Shown: positions 1 to 6,547, numbered from the stretch's first letter. The stretch: 7,881 nt of DNA from Candidatus Aminicenantes bacterium UBA876 (GCA_002294665.1 DBFQ01000035.1:14003-21883), one strand, 5' to 3'. Notes: generated from the sequence alone by a model not told the origin. A program made the numbers and translations.

Positions 1-26
1 CCCAACTTCCCAACCCTATCCCCCCC
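1..26 (-). repeat. G-rich repeat downstream of clc, with G-quadruplex pattern
   Basis: Read on the minus strand, directly after the clc stop codon, this stretch is a run of seven G, then ATA, GGG, TT, GGG, AAGTT and GGG. It holds TTGGGAAG followed by TTGGG, a one-base variant of the octamer tandemly repeated at the other end of the window (TTGGAAAG). Four G-runs of three or more separated by loops of 2-5 nt fit the simple G-quadruplex pattern. The repeat is cut by the window edge, so its copy number is unknown. Its function is unknown; no stem-loop terminator is visible in the 31 nt available after clc. Confidence 0.5.
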
Positions 27-31
27 TCCGC

Positions 32-1735
32 CTACAACTCGGTTTCCGCCTTGAGCTCTTTGCGGTAATGGTCCAGCAGCGTGGACTTGGAAATCAGGCC
101 CAGGAAACGATCGTTCTGCACCACGGGCAGGCTCCAGGCACCGGTACGGTCGAACAAAGCCAGCACCTGCGGCAAAGACTCGTCCGGGCCCACAATCGGC
201 CCGTCGGAGCGCATCACTTCTTCCACCAGCACGGTCTGCGCCAGGGCATCGTCAAAAAGAAACTCCTTGATATCGGCAAAGTTGATCATGCCCAGAAAAC
301 GTCCGCTTCTGCGATCCTCAACCGGGAAATGATTGCGCCGTGAGCGACGGATCCATGGAATCAACTTTGCCAGCGGCATGTCCGGATAGACCGGTATCAG
401 GTCCCGCTCAAGCAATTCGGTCATGGGAATCTCGGCCAGGATACGCGCGTCCGTACGCGGACGCAGCAACTGGCCCCTCTCAGCCAGTTCGTACTGGTAA
501 ATGGAGTGACGTTCCGCCAGGCGAACCAGGGTATAGGTCAGGAATGAAACCACCAGCAACGGCAGGATCACATCGTAACCCCCGGTAATTTCCACAATGA
601 GGAAAATCCCCGTCAACGGAGCGGCCAACGTGCCGCTGATGGTTCCGGCCATACCGGCCAGAACGTACATGGGACCATCCGCAAAAACCGTGGCCGGGAA
701 CAGCATACACATCACGCCATGAAACAGGTAGCCCGTGAGTGCGCCGATCACGAGTGAAGGGGCGAAGACACCCCCGGAGCCGCCGGAGCCCAGTGTCAAC
801 GCGGTTGCGACAATCTTCATCAGGACCAGGACCAGCGTCAAGGCCAGGGCCTGGCTTTCTCCTCCATCCAGAAGTGCGCGCACCTGATGGTAACCCTCGC
901 CCCTTACCGCCGGGAAAATCACTACCACGACGCCCACCAGCAATCCTCCCACAACCGCACGCATCATGTGGTTGGGCAACCACCGCGCAAAGATCCGTCC
1001 ACCCGCTTTCAGTGCCCGAATGAAAAGGATGACAAACAATGCCACCAGAATGGACATGGCGGCAACGGAAAGGATATCCGCCAGCCCGACCTGCAGGGGA
1101 CGATGGCGGAAAGGAATCTGATTGCCATGAAAAATACGGCTGATCTCGGTGCCGGTCACGGAAGCGATGGCGACAGGCAGCATGTTGACCGGGGCCCACT
1201 CCCCCAGGATCACTTCCATGGTAAATATGATCCCGGTAACCGGCGCGTTGAAAATAGCGGCAATGGCCGCGGCCGCCCCCGACCCCGTTGCCGCGACACG
1301 GATACGATCATTCGAGCGCAGCCACGCAGACAGGTTGGAGCCGATACCGGCTCCCGATATTACCACCGGAGCTTCGGGTCCGGCCGAACCCCCACTTGAA
1401 ATAGTCAGGAAACTGGCTACCAGCCGGGAAAATACCGAGGACCTGGGCATGCGGCCGCCCCGGGCACTGACGCTGAATATGACTTCCGGTACACCATGCC
1501 CGGAGCGGTCCCGCACCAGGTGGCGCAGAAACACCACGGTCGACAGGATCCCGATCGCGGGTAGAATCCAGTACAATGCCTGCCCCTTGAAACGGGAAAG
1601 CCAGCGGGGAACTGTATTCAGGGCCAGGTTCAACCCCAGCGCCGCAAACCCGCTGAAAACCCCGACCACTACCCCGATCAATACAAGTTGGATGCGATGG
1701 TCAAGATTGCTGATTTGCTGCCGCAGGGAAGACAC
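32..1735 (-). CDS. CLC-family chloride channel/transporter with two CBS domains
   Basis: A 567-residue inner-membrane anion channel or H+/anion antiporter of the CLC family. Residues ~15-410 form the hydrophobic CLC core. Visible signatures are GHGVPE (79-84, place of the usual GSGIPE), GPEAP (119-123) with the probable gating glutamate E121, FNAPVTG (162-168), GSGGSGGVFAP (316-326) with the GxFxP anion-binding motif, and a late tyrosine (Y413, in SIYQ). Two CBS domains follow at ~436-495 and ~504-560; in CLC proteins these commonly bind nucleotides and modulate gating. By eye, the position of the intracellular proton glutamate of the antiporters (E. coli E203) holds V175, as in many true channels. 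The start is GTG at 1735, with GGAG 6 nt upstream overlapping the end of the preceding gene. The gap to that gene is 3 nt, so translation is probably coupled. It is the last gene of a three-gene operon. Family call is firm; ion preference and channel versus antiporter mode are open. Confidence 0.93.
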   Translation of the reverse strand: MSSLRQQISNLDHRIQLVLIGVVVGVFSGFAALGLNLALNTVPRWLSRFKGQALYWILPAIGILSTVVFLRHLVRDRSGHGVPEVIFSVSARGGRMPRSSVFSRLVASFLTISSGGSAGPEAPVVISGAGIGSNLSAWLRSNDRIRVAATGSGAAAAIAAIFNAPVTGIIFTMEVILGEWAPVNMLPVAIASVTGTEISRIFHGNQIPFRHRPLQVGLADILSVAAMSILVALFVILFIRALKAGGRIFARWLPNHMMRAVVGGLLVGVVVVIFPAVRGEGYHQVRALLDGGESQALALTLVLVLMKIVATALTLGSGGSGGVFAPSLVIGALTGYLFHGVMCMLFPATVFADGPMYVLAGMAGTISGTLAAPLTGIFLIVEITGGYDVILPLLVVSFLTYTLVRLAERHSIYQYELAERGQLLRPRTDARILAEIPMTELLERDLIPVYPDMPLAKLIPWIRRSRRNHFPVEDRRSGRFLGMINFADIKEFLFDDALAQTVLVEEVMRSDGPIVGPDESLPQVLALFDRTGAWSLPVVQNDRFLGLISKSTLLDHYRKELKAETEL

Positions 1736-1738
1736 GAC

Positions 1739-2446
1739 CTACTCCGGCCCGTCCGCCTGCAAGCGAATTGCCTTTTCCGCTTTGCGGACAACGTTCATGA
1801 CTTCACCCTCCGACCTGCAGCCACGCAGATCGGAAAGAAAATGCTCGCGACGCAACAGGCATCCCAATCGCGACAACAGGCCCAGATGGGTGCGACTGTC
1901 CGGGCTGAACATGGCGAAGAGGAGATCCACCGGACGACCATCCACGGCGGCAAAGTCCACAGCCTGGCGCAGGTAGCACAGGGTCACCTGGGGCCGGCTC
2001 ACCTTGATCGCGGACATGTTGCGGGGATGGGGAATGGCCACACCGCGACCGATTCCGGTTGAAGCCAATTCTTCCCGGGCCAGTAATTCCTCCAGAATCC
2101 GTTCCGGGGGCATTGCGAACTCAAAGCGCAAATGCCTGGATACGGCGTCCAGAACCAGATAAATATCGCTGCCTTCCAGATCGAAAATCACCCCGCCCGC
2201 AGTCAAAGCCTGCGTCAACAGGGTATCTTCGTCCATGCAGCCTTCCTCCGGCGAACAGGGCCGGGCCATGGCCAGTTCATGGGAACGAGCCCAGGCCGAC
2301 AATTCCTCGCTGCGGAAACGGACCCCTTCGCGGGTGAACTTGCAGGGAATCTTTCCCTGATGAACCCAGCGCTGTACCTTGACTACCGGGATCTGCAGCA
2401 ATCGGGCCACGTCGGCAACATCCAGCCAACTACTGCTTTTCGGCAT
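1739..2446 (-). CDS. HTH (excisionase/MerR-like) - PTS EIIA (PtsN/fructose-type) fusion protein
   Basis: A 235-residue soluble two-domain protein. Residues ~6-55 look like an excisionase-type winged HTH: WLDVADVARLLQIP, then VQRWVHQGKIP and FRSEELSAWA, the usual helix-turn-helix, wing and helix pattern of DNA-binding Xis/MerR-like domains. A linker with two cysteines (64, 70) follows. Residues ~72-230 are a PTS EIIA type-2 domain like PtsN or fructose EIIA. The active-site motif is GIGRGVAIPHPRN (131-143), where H140 is the expected phosphohistidine, and a second conserved His-containing segment lies near H188. EIIA domains accept phosphate from HPr/NPr; no EI, HPr, EIIB or EIIC gene lies in this window, so a regulatory rather than sugar-transport role is likely. 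The start is ATG at 2446, with AGAGG about 11 nt upstream. It lies 31 nt after the PATAN/SPOR gene and 3 nt before clc. The target of the HTH and the phosphate donor are unknown. Confidence 0.85.
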   Translation of the reverse strand: MPKSSSWLDVADVARLLQIPVVKVQRWVHQGKIPCKFTREGVRFRSEELSAWARSHELAMARPCSPEEGCMDEDTLLTQALTAGGVIFDLEGSDIYLVLDAVSRHLRFEFAMPPERILEELLAREELASTGIGRGVAIPHPRNMSAIKVSRPQVTLCYLRQAVDFAAVDGRPVDLLFAMFSPDSRTHLGLLSRLGCLLRREHFLSDLRGCRSEGEVMNVVRKAEKAIRLQADGPE

Positions 2447-2477
2447 GAATTAATTTTCCTCTCTGTACAAAAGCGGA

Positions 2478-4259
2478 TCAACGGTACGCAGCCAGGTCAA
2501 CCACCTTGGCGGGAGGATCCTGTCTGCGGAAATAAGCGGGCAGTCCGCTCAAGGCTTTTTCAGCTTCCGCCTGACTGTTGAACCGTCCCCACATGACCAG
2601 AAAACAGGTGCGGCCATCGCGGTCCCGCGGCAACAAAAAGAATTTCTCCGGCTCGTGAATGCGTTTGAACGCGGCGGCAACCGACGCGGTAAGGCAATCC
2701 AGTTCGAGCAGGATGGAAAACCCGTTCATATTTCCGGACATGGCGGTACGCCACACCCTGGCCGCGTCCAGATAGCGTCCACTGCGCAGCAATTGCGCGG
2801 CTGGTGGGGAGTCGTTTCCGGCAACTGCCGGCACAGGTTTTTTTTCACTTGCCTGCCGTTCTGCGCGCGGACCGGTTCCAGCCGGCCGGGTCACCGGATC
2901 ATGATCACCCCTGGAAGCGGTGGAAACCGCCGCTTCCGCACTCCGCGTTCTTTTTTCTGCATCAACGGGCGGGCTCGCGGGTTTTTTTTCTGTATGCGTT
3001 TCTTTCTTTACGGCGGAAACCGTTGCGGGAATGTCCTTGTGACCCGATGTCAGCAATAAAAATATGCTGCCACCGGTGACCAGGATGGCGACAATCATCA
3101 AGAGCAACAGGTTGAGTTGCCTGCCCTGGCGGGTTTCCCGTTTAATCATATCATCCACATTCACTTCAGCCGGCCCGGCTCCGGAAACGGGGAAATCCGG
3201 CTCTAGCGCGTTCTCATCTATGGCGGAAACCGTGAAGCCCGGGCTTTCATCTTCCGCTCCCGGGAAATCCGGATTCGAAGACAACCCAATCAGGTCCTGC
3301 TCTCTGTCCCGATCCAGGCCGTCGGCGAATGAATAAAAATCCGGCGCCGGTTCCGCGGATTCCACATCCAGATCCAGAAGGCTTTCCGGCGCATCCAGCG
3401 CCTCCGGAACTTCCATGTCGCGCTCAACTGAAGTCGGCGCCGACTCAATGCCTTCCGCTTCCATGTCCAACCCGGGAAACGGTGATCGTGAAACGGCGCC
3501 TTCCGCCGGCTGTTGCACCTCGATATCCTGAGAATCAAATGGCCCCGGATCATGGGGAAGACGCACCAGATCCGCCAGCAAAAAAAAGTAGACCACTTTC
3601 AACAACGCATCCCGATGCGAATCAGCATAACGCGAGAGTATCTCCTCCACGCTCTGTCCGCCATTGAAATGAGTCAGGAACTCCCGCTTCTTCTGACTGA
3701 GGTTGAAGGCCTGGATCCGTTCTTCATCCGCTCGCGATTGCGGACGGACGCTCAGATCGGGGATGCGCTGATGAACCTGGTCCAGGGAAACGTTCTCCAG
3801 GACATAGTTGAACACCATGGACACCATGTCCAGGTCCATCTTGAACAGGTTTTCGGGCGGGGGAGACTCGATCACCTGAAAGCCGCCCCGGGTCCAGGCA
3901 AGCACGTCGTCCAGGATGCGCTTGAATTGCAGCCGGGTGCATTCCACCAATTGTTCTACCGACAACAGCCCCTTTTCAACCAGGCTCTTGCCCAGGGCGG
4001 TTCCCGATTGTTGACGGCGCAGGCGATTCAAGGTCAATTCGTCTACCAGCCGGCCTTCAAGCAGGATGCGTTCCAGTTTATCCTCAACCGAATTCGATAT
4101 GGCCCATACCAGGCGGCCCCCGTCAAAGTGCAATGCCTTCAGGGTTTCCTCCTGCTTCACATAAAGAATTCCGGTCAAACCGGACTCCGCGATGTAAAGC
4201 AACAGGGACGGGGACGAGATCTTGCCGAAATCGCCTTTTTCCGGAATCTTCGCGTGCAT
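2478..4259 (-). CDS. PATAN/DUF4388 membrane protein with SPOR-like C-terminal domain
   Basis: A 593-residue protein from the ATG at 4259 (an in-frame TTG at 4268 adds three residues). GGAG lies only 3 nt before the ATG, so the exact start is not certain. Residues ~8-130 match PATAN/DUF4388: GDFGKISSPSLLLYIAESG, then TGILYVKQEE, HFDGGRLVWA, and helices around LGKSLVEKGLLS. Residues ~175-235 look like the small winged-helix region often found after PATAN, with GGQSVEEIL and ALLKVVYFFLLADLV. A long acidic, Pro/Ala/Glu-rich linker (~237-375) leads to a single membrane span at ~382-404 (LNLLLLMIVAILVTGG...). A Lys/Pro-rich, low-complexity periplasmic linker follows. The C-terminal ~80 residues resemble a SPOR domain: GFSILLELDC, FLLPRDRDGRTCFLVMWGRF, then NSQAEAEKAL. 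Probable topology is cytoplasmic N-terminus and periplasmic C-terminus. SPOR domains bind denuded peptidoglycan; PATAN proteins are linked to signalling. It heads the operon with the HTH-EIIA and clc genes. The precise function is unknown. Confidence 0.82.
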   Translation of the reverse strand: MHAKIPEKGDFGKISSPSLLLYIAESGLTGILYVKQEETLKALHFDGGRLVWAISNSVEDKLERILLEGRLVDELTLNRLRRQQSGTALGKSLVEKGLLSVEQLVECTRLQFKRILDDVLAWTRGGFQVIESPPPENLFKMDLDMVSMVFNYVLENVSLDQVHQRIPDLSVRPQSRADEERIQAFNLSQKKREFLTHFNGGQSVEEILSRYADSHRDALLKVVYFFLLADLVRLPHDPGPFDSQDIEVQQPAEGAVSRSPFPGLDMEAEGIESAPTSVERDMEVPEALDAPESLLDLDVESAEPAPDFYSFADGLDRDREQDLIGLSSNPDFPGAEDESPGFTVSAIDENALEPDFPVSGAGPAEVNVDDMIKRETRQGRQLNLLLLMIVAILVTGGSIFLLLTSGHKDIPATVSAVKKETHTEKKPASPPVDAEKRTRSAEAAVSTASRGDHDPVTRPAGTGPRAERQASEKKPVPAVAGNDSPPAAQLLRSGRYLDAARVWRTAMSGNMNGFSILLELDCLTASVAAAFKRIHEPEKFFLLPRDRDGRTCFLVMWGRFNSQAEAEKALSGLPAYFRRQDPPAKVVDLAAYR

Positions 4260-4324
4260 TTTCTCCAATAATTTACTCTACCGGCGGGCAGAAAGTCAAG
4301 CAAGGCCTTTAACCCGCTCCGCCC

Positions 4325-4353
4325 TTGACAAGTTTGCGGCCGGGGCGTAGCAT
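4325..4353 (+). promoter_or_regulatory. Sigma70-like promoter for the B12 riboswitch-btuB transcript
   Basis: A perfect -35 TTGACA lies at 4325-4330. After a 17-bp spacer comes TAGCAT at 4348-4353, which matches the -10 consensus at four of six positions including the first two and last bases. Transcription would start near 4360, just before the first conserved bases of the riboswitch. This fits the usual arrangement in which the aptamer lies at the 5' end of the leader. Confidence 0.65.
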
Positions 4354-4362
4354 ATTTTCGCC

Positions 4363-4570
4363 CGGATCGGTTCAGGGAAGTGGCAGGGGAGCGATTCTCC
4401 CCGGGCCCGCAGCCCCCGCTGCCGTATCCGACCGGCGATTGATCGCCGTCCGCGGCTTTGCGCCGCGGAGGCCCGGCCATCAGCCACTGCCGTAACCGGC
4501 GGGAAGGCGGCCGGGTTGTTGGGAGCCGGAAGACCTGTCGCTCCGTGGCCTGTTCCATGCAACCGCGGAG
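4363..4570 (+). promoter_or_regulatory. Cobalamin (B12) riboswitch aptamer
   Basis: The leader carries the conserved cobalamin-riboswitch blocks in the right order. They are GGTTCAGGGAAG (4369-4380), a short hairpin GGGGAG/CTCCCC (4386-4391 with 4397-4402), and a CCCGCAGCCCCCGC...TGCCGTA block (4406-4426) whose CTGCC pairs with GGCAG (4382-4386). Next come AGCCACTG (~4482-4489), CGGGAAGG (~4500-4507) and the B12 box GCCGGAAGACCTG (4525-4537). P13 follows: CTCCGTGG (4541-4548) pairs with CCGCGGAG (4563-4570), 8 bp with one G-U, closing a 14-nt loop. Two extra hairpins lie in the variable region: GGCGA/TCGCC (4434-4447) and TCCGCGGC/GCCGCGGA (4449-4469). The aptamer binds a cobalamin form (adenosyl- or methyl/hydroxo-cobalamin, not decidable here). 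It lies just upstream of a TonB-dependent receptor of BtuB type. The exact 5' boundary is approximate. Confidence 0.93.
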
Positions 4571-4618
4571 GGCGGTTCATGGATAGTGACAACACCCTCC
4601 GAGATCATCTTCAGGAGG
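4566..4618 (+). promoter_or_regulatory. btuB: Riboswitch expression platform: anti-sequestor versus Shine-Dalgarno sequestor
   Basis: CGGAGGG (4566-4572) can pair with CCCTCCG (4595-4601), 7 bp. The same CCTCC (4596-4600) can instead pair with GGAGG (4614-4618), the btuB Shine-Dalgarno sequence. The first helix uses five bases (4566-4570) that also form the 3' side of P13. Hence with ligand bound and P13 stable, CCTCC is free to cover the SD (OFF). Without ligand, the anti-sequestor holds CCTCC and the SD is open (ON). No hairpin followed by a U-run is present, so control is most likely at translation initiation, as expected in Gram-negatives. The pairings are read directly; the switching logic is inferred. 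Confidence 0.6.
4613..4618 (+). promoter_or_regulatory. btuB: Shine-Dalgarno site deciding the btuB start
   Basis: AGGAGG lies 5 nt before the ATG at 4624. It supports this start over the in-frame ATG at 4579 and the more upstream TTG at 4516, which lies inside the riboswitch. The encoded N-terminus then begins with a normal signal peptide. Confidence 0.85.
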
Positions 4619-4623
4619 AAGAC

Positions 4624-6456
4624 ATGACGTTTTTTCCAAAGTATCTCTTCTTGGTGGCGGCCCTGTGCCTGGCCGCACCCGGTCCGGCGGCGGAAGAAAA
4701 AAAACCGGAGGATACCGATTCCCCGGCTATTGTGGAAACCGTGGAAGTCGTCGGCAACGTCGCCCTGAACCGGGTGGTTCAAAGCGTCACGGTACATGAA
4801 ACCGGCCCGCAGATACCCAATGGCCAGGGCTTAAAGGAAATCTTTAACCGCACCCCGGGATTTCTGCTGCTCAACGGCGGCCACTACGGCCAGATGGCTT
4901 ACGCCTTCGCCCGCGGAGCCGCAGTCAACCAGACCCTGTTCATTATCGACGGCGTCAAGATCAGTGACCCGTCGAGTTCCCTGGGCCTGAACCTGGCCAT
5001 GATTTCCTCAAGCCTGCTGGAACGGGCGGAAATCGTCCGCGGCCCCCTGGGAAGCTTGTACGGCTCCAACGCCATGGGCGGCGTGGTGAATCTTTCCACC
5101 CGCATGCACGATGGTGTGAGCGCATCGGCGGGATTTGGCAGCCACGGCTCCTGGCAGAGCGGGGTCCATGCCGCCGGCCGCTTCGGCCACTGGCGACTTT
5201 CCCTGAACGCCGACCTGAACCGCTACAACGATGCCATGCAGAACGACGAATTCGACAATCACGGTGCCGGCGTACGTGCCGCGTACACACGGGGCAACCT
5301 GGAAGCGGCCGTGCAGGTATTTGTTCACACCGCCTCCAGCGGCATCCCCAGCTATATGGGCATGCCTTCGCCCAACCGGCATTACGACCAGAGCAGTTTC
5401 ATGGCCGCCCTGCCCGTCACCTGGACGGCCGGGAAGCACACCCAAGTGAAGCTGCAACTCTCCCACAACACGAATACCTATGAATTCAATGACCCGGATG
5501 ACACCTGGAGCCCTTTCTACAGGAACCGCTCGCAGGTGAACGAAGCGGAGGTTTCCGTGACCGGGCGCTTCCTTCCGGGCTGGCATTTCCGGACGGGCCT
5601 GGACGCGGCCTCCCACACCATCCTCAACCAGACGGGCGACACGCTGGACCTGGACAACGAGAACGGCGGCTATTTTTCCGCTTACGCCGGCACCAACCTG
5701 GAGCTGGGAGATTTCCTGGTTACCCTGAACATGAGAATGGACAAGTACAGCGACGTAAAGGCCGCCTGGTCGCCCCAGCTGGGCATATCCTTCCTGGTCA
5801 CCCGTCAGATCAAGCTGCGGGCGTCATGGGGAGAAGGCTTCCGCGCTCCCACATTACCCGAACGATTGAACCCCATGTGGGGAAATCCCGGCCTGAATCC
5901 CGAAACCAGCCGTTCACTGGAAATCGGCGCGGACATTTACATGGACAGGGTGACACTGGGAATCGTCGCCTTTGATACCCGCTACGAAAACCTGATCGGC
6001 TACTCCCCGCTGACCTGGAGATATACCAACCTGAACCAGGCCGTGATCCGGGGAATGGAAATCAGCGCCTCTTTCCAACCAGCCCCGGATTTGGAGTTGC
6101 GCACCGCCTGGACCTGGCTGCACACGCAGGACAACCAATACAACCGCCAGTTACTGAGGCGTCCCGAGCACGCGTTATCGGTCGGTTTCAACTGGACCCG
6201 TCACCGTTTCAGCCTGGGCGGCGAGATGACTTACGTGGGCAAACGCCTGGACTACAACGAACTGGACTGGATCGCCCCCGTGGTGACAAGCCCCGCTTTC
6301 AATACTTTCTCTTTTCATGCCCGGGTAGCCCTCACCCGCCAGTTATCCGTAAACACGCGCATGACCAACGCGTTCAACTCCGACTACGCCGAAGTGTACG
6401 GTTACCCGGCCCCGGGGACCCGTGTCATGGCGGGCCTGAGTTTCCAGACAGACTGA
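4624..6456 (+). CDS. btuB: TonB-dependent outer-membrane receptor, probable vitamin B12 transporter BtuB
   Basis: A 610-residue outer-membrane receptor, close in length to E. coli BtuB (614). The N-terminus MTFFPKYLFLVAALCLAA with GPAA is a Sec signal peptide, with cleavage probably after A23. A TonB-box-like ETVEVVG lies at 38-44. The plug domain covers ~45-160, with FARGAAVNQTLFIIDGVKI (95-113) and IVRGPLGSLYGSNAMGGVVN (137-156), the classic plug signatures. The rest is a 22-stranded-type beta barrel. It includes the family block GEGFRAPTLPERL followed by GNPGLNPETS (~403-432) and a C-terminal strand ending LSFQTD. It takes cobalamin across the outer membrane using energy from TonB-ExbB-ExbD, none of which is in the window. 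The B12 substrate is inferred mainly from the cobalamin riboswitch 5' of the gene; sequence alone shows only the receptor class. Expression should fall when cobalamin is plentiful. An A8 run (4697-4704) lies just after the signal peptide. Confidence 0.92.
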   Translation: MTFFPKYLFLVAALCLAAPGPAAEEKKPEDTDSPAIVETVEVVGNVALNRVVQSVTVHETGPQIPNGQGLKEIFNRTPGFLLLNGGHYGQMAYAFARGAAVNQTLFIIDGVKISDPSSSLGLNLAMISSSLLERAEIVRGPLGSLYGSNAMGGVVNLSTRMHDGVSASAGFGSHGSWQSGVHAAGRFGHWRLSLNADLNRYNDAMQNDEFDNHGAGVRAAYTRGNLEAAVQVFVHTASSGIPSYMGMPSPNRHYDQSSFMAALPVTWTAGKHTQVKLQLSHNTNTYEFNDPDDTWSPFYRNRSQVNEAEVSVTGRFLPGWHFRTGLDAASHTILNQTGDTLDLDNENGGYFSAYAGTNLELGDFLVTLNMRMDKYSDVKAAWSPQLGISFLVTRQIKLRASWGEGFRAPTLPERLNPMWGNPGLNPETSRSLEIGADIYMDRVTLGIVAFDTRYENLIGYSPLTWRYTNLNQAVIRGMEISASFQPAPDLELRTAWTWLHTQDNQYNRQLLRRPEHALSVGFNWTRHRFSLGGEMTYVGKRLDYNELDWIAPVVTSPAFNTFSFHARVALTRQLSVNTRMTNAFNSDYAEVYGYPAPGTRVMAGLSFQTD

Positions 6457-6472
6457 ACCCTGTTATCGTCTC

Positions 6473-6504
6473 CCGGGGCGGCGGAAATCCGTTCGCCGCC
6501 CCGG
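6473..6504 (+). terminator. Strong GC hairpin after btuB, possible terminator
   Basis: CCGGGGCGGCG (6473-6483) and CGCCGCCCCGG (6494-6504) form a perfect 11-bp stem with a 10-nt loop, 16 nt after the btuB stop codon. It is followed by CTGAAACCC, with no T-tract, so it does not match a standard intrinsic terminator. It may stop polymerase weakly, protect the 3' end of the btuB mRNA, or act with Rho. Confidence 0.55.
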
Positions 6505-6518
6505 CTGAAACCCGGCAA

Positions 6519-6547
6519 TTGACAAAACCGCGCCGGAACCCCATAAC
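6519..6547 (+). promoter_or_regulatory. Sigma70-like promoter for the Tat/AKR/Fe-S gene
   Basis: A perfect -35 TTGACA at 6519-6524 is followed, after a 17-bp spacer, by CATAAC at 6542-6547 (four of six -10 bases, keeping the central ATAA). The start would be near 6554, leaving a 5' untranslated region of about 60 nt. It lies directly after the btuB hairpin, so the downstream gene probably has its own transcript. The promoter has the same -35 and spacing as the one before the riboswitch. Confidence 0.6.

Noticed and set aside
1149..1976. 275-codon plus-strand open frame across the clc/HTH-EIIA junction.
   Set aside because: Arg/Pro/Thr-rich composition without domains; both minus-strand genes it opposes are well supported.
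3513..4271. 252-codon open frame on the plus strand, antisense to the PATAN gene.
   Set aside because: No recognisable motif; rich in Gln/His/Arg as expected for an antisense frame of a GC-rich gene. The minus-strand frame shows clear PATAN features.
4270..4299. Minus-strand promoter for the PATAN/SPOR operon: TTGACT (4299-4294), 18-bp spacer, TAAATT (4275-4270).
   Set aside because: The boxes look reasonable, but transcription would start near 4263, inside or after the SD and only about 4 nt before the ATG at 4259. It would need a leaderless message, so I do not list it as a promoter.
4434..4469. Two hairpins (4434-4447 and 4449-4469) as a separate terminator or regulator.
   Set aside because: They fall between conserved blocks of the cobalamin riboswitch, where variable helices are normal, and neither is followed by a T-run.
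4516..4623. Longest-frame start of btuB at TTG 4516.
   Set aside because: It would place coding sequence over the B12 box and P13 of the riboswitch and bury the signal peptide 36 residues in. ATG 4624 has an ideal SD and a normal signal peptide.
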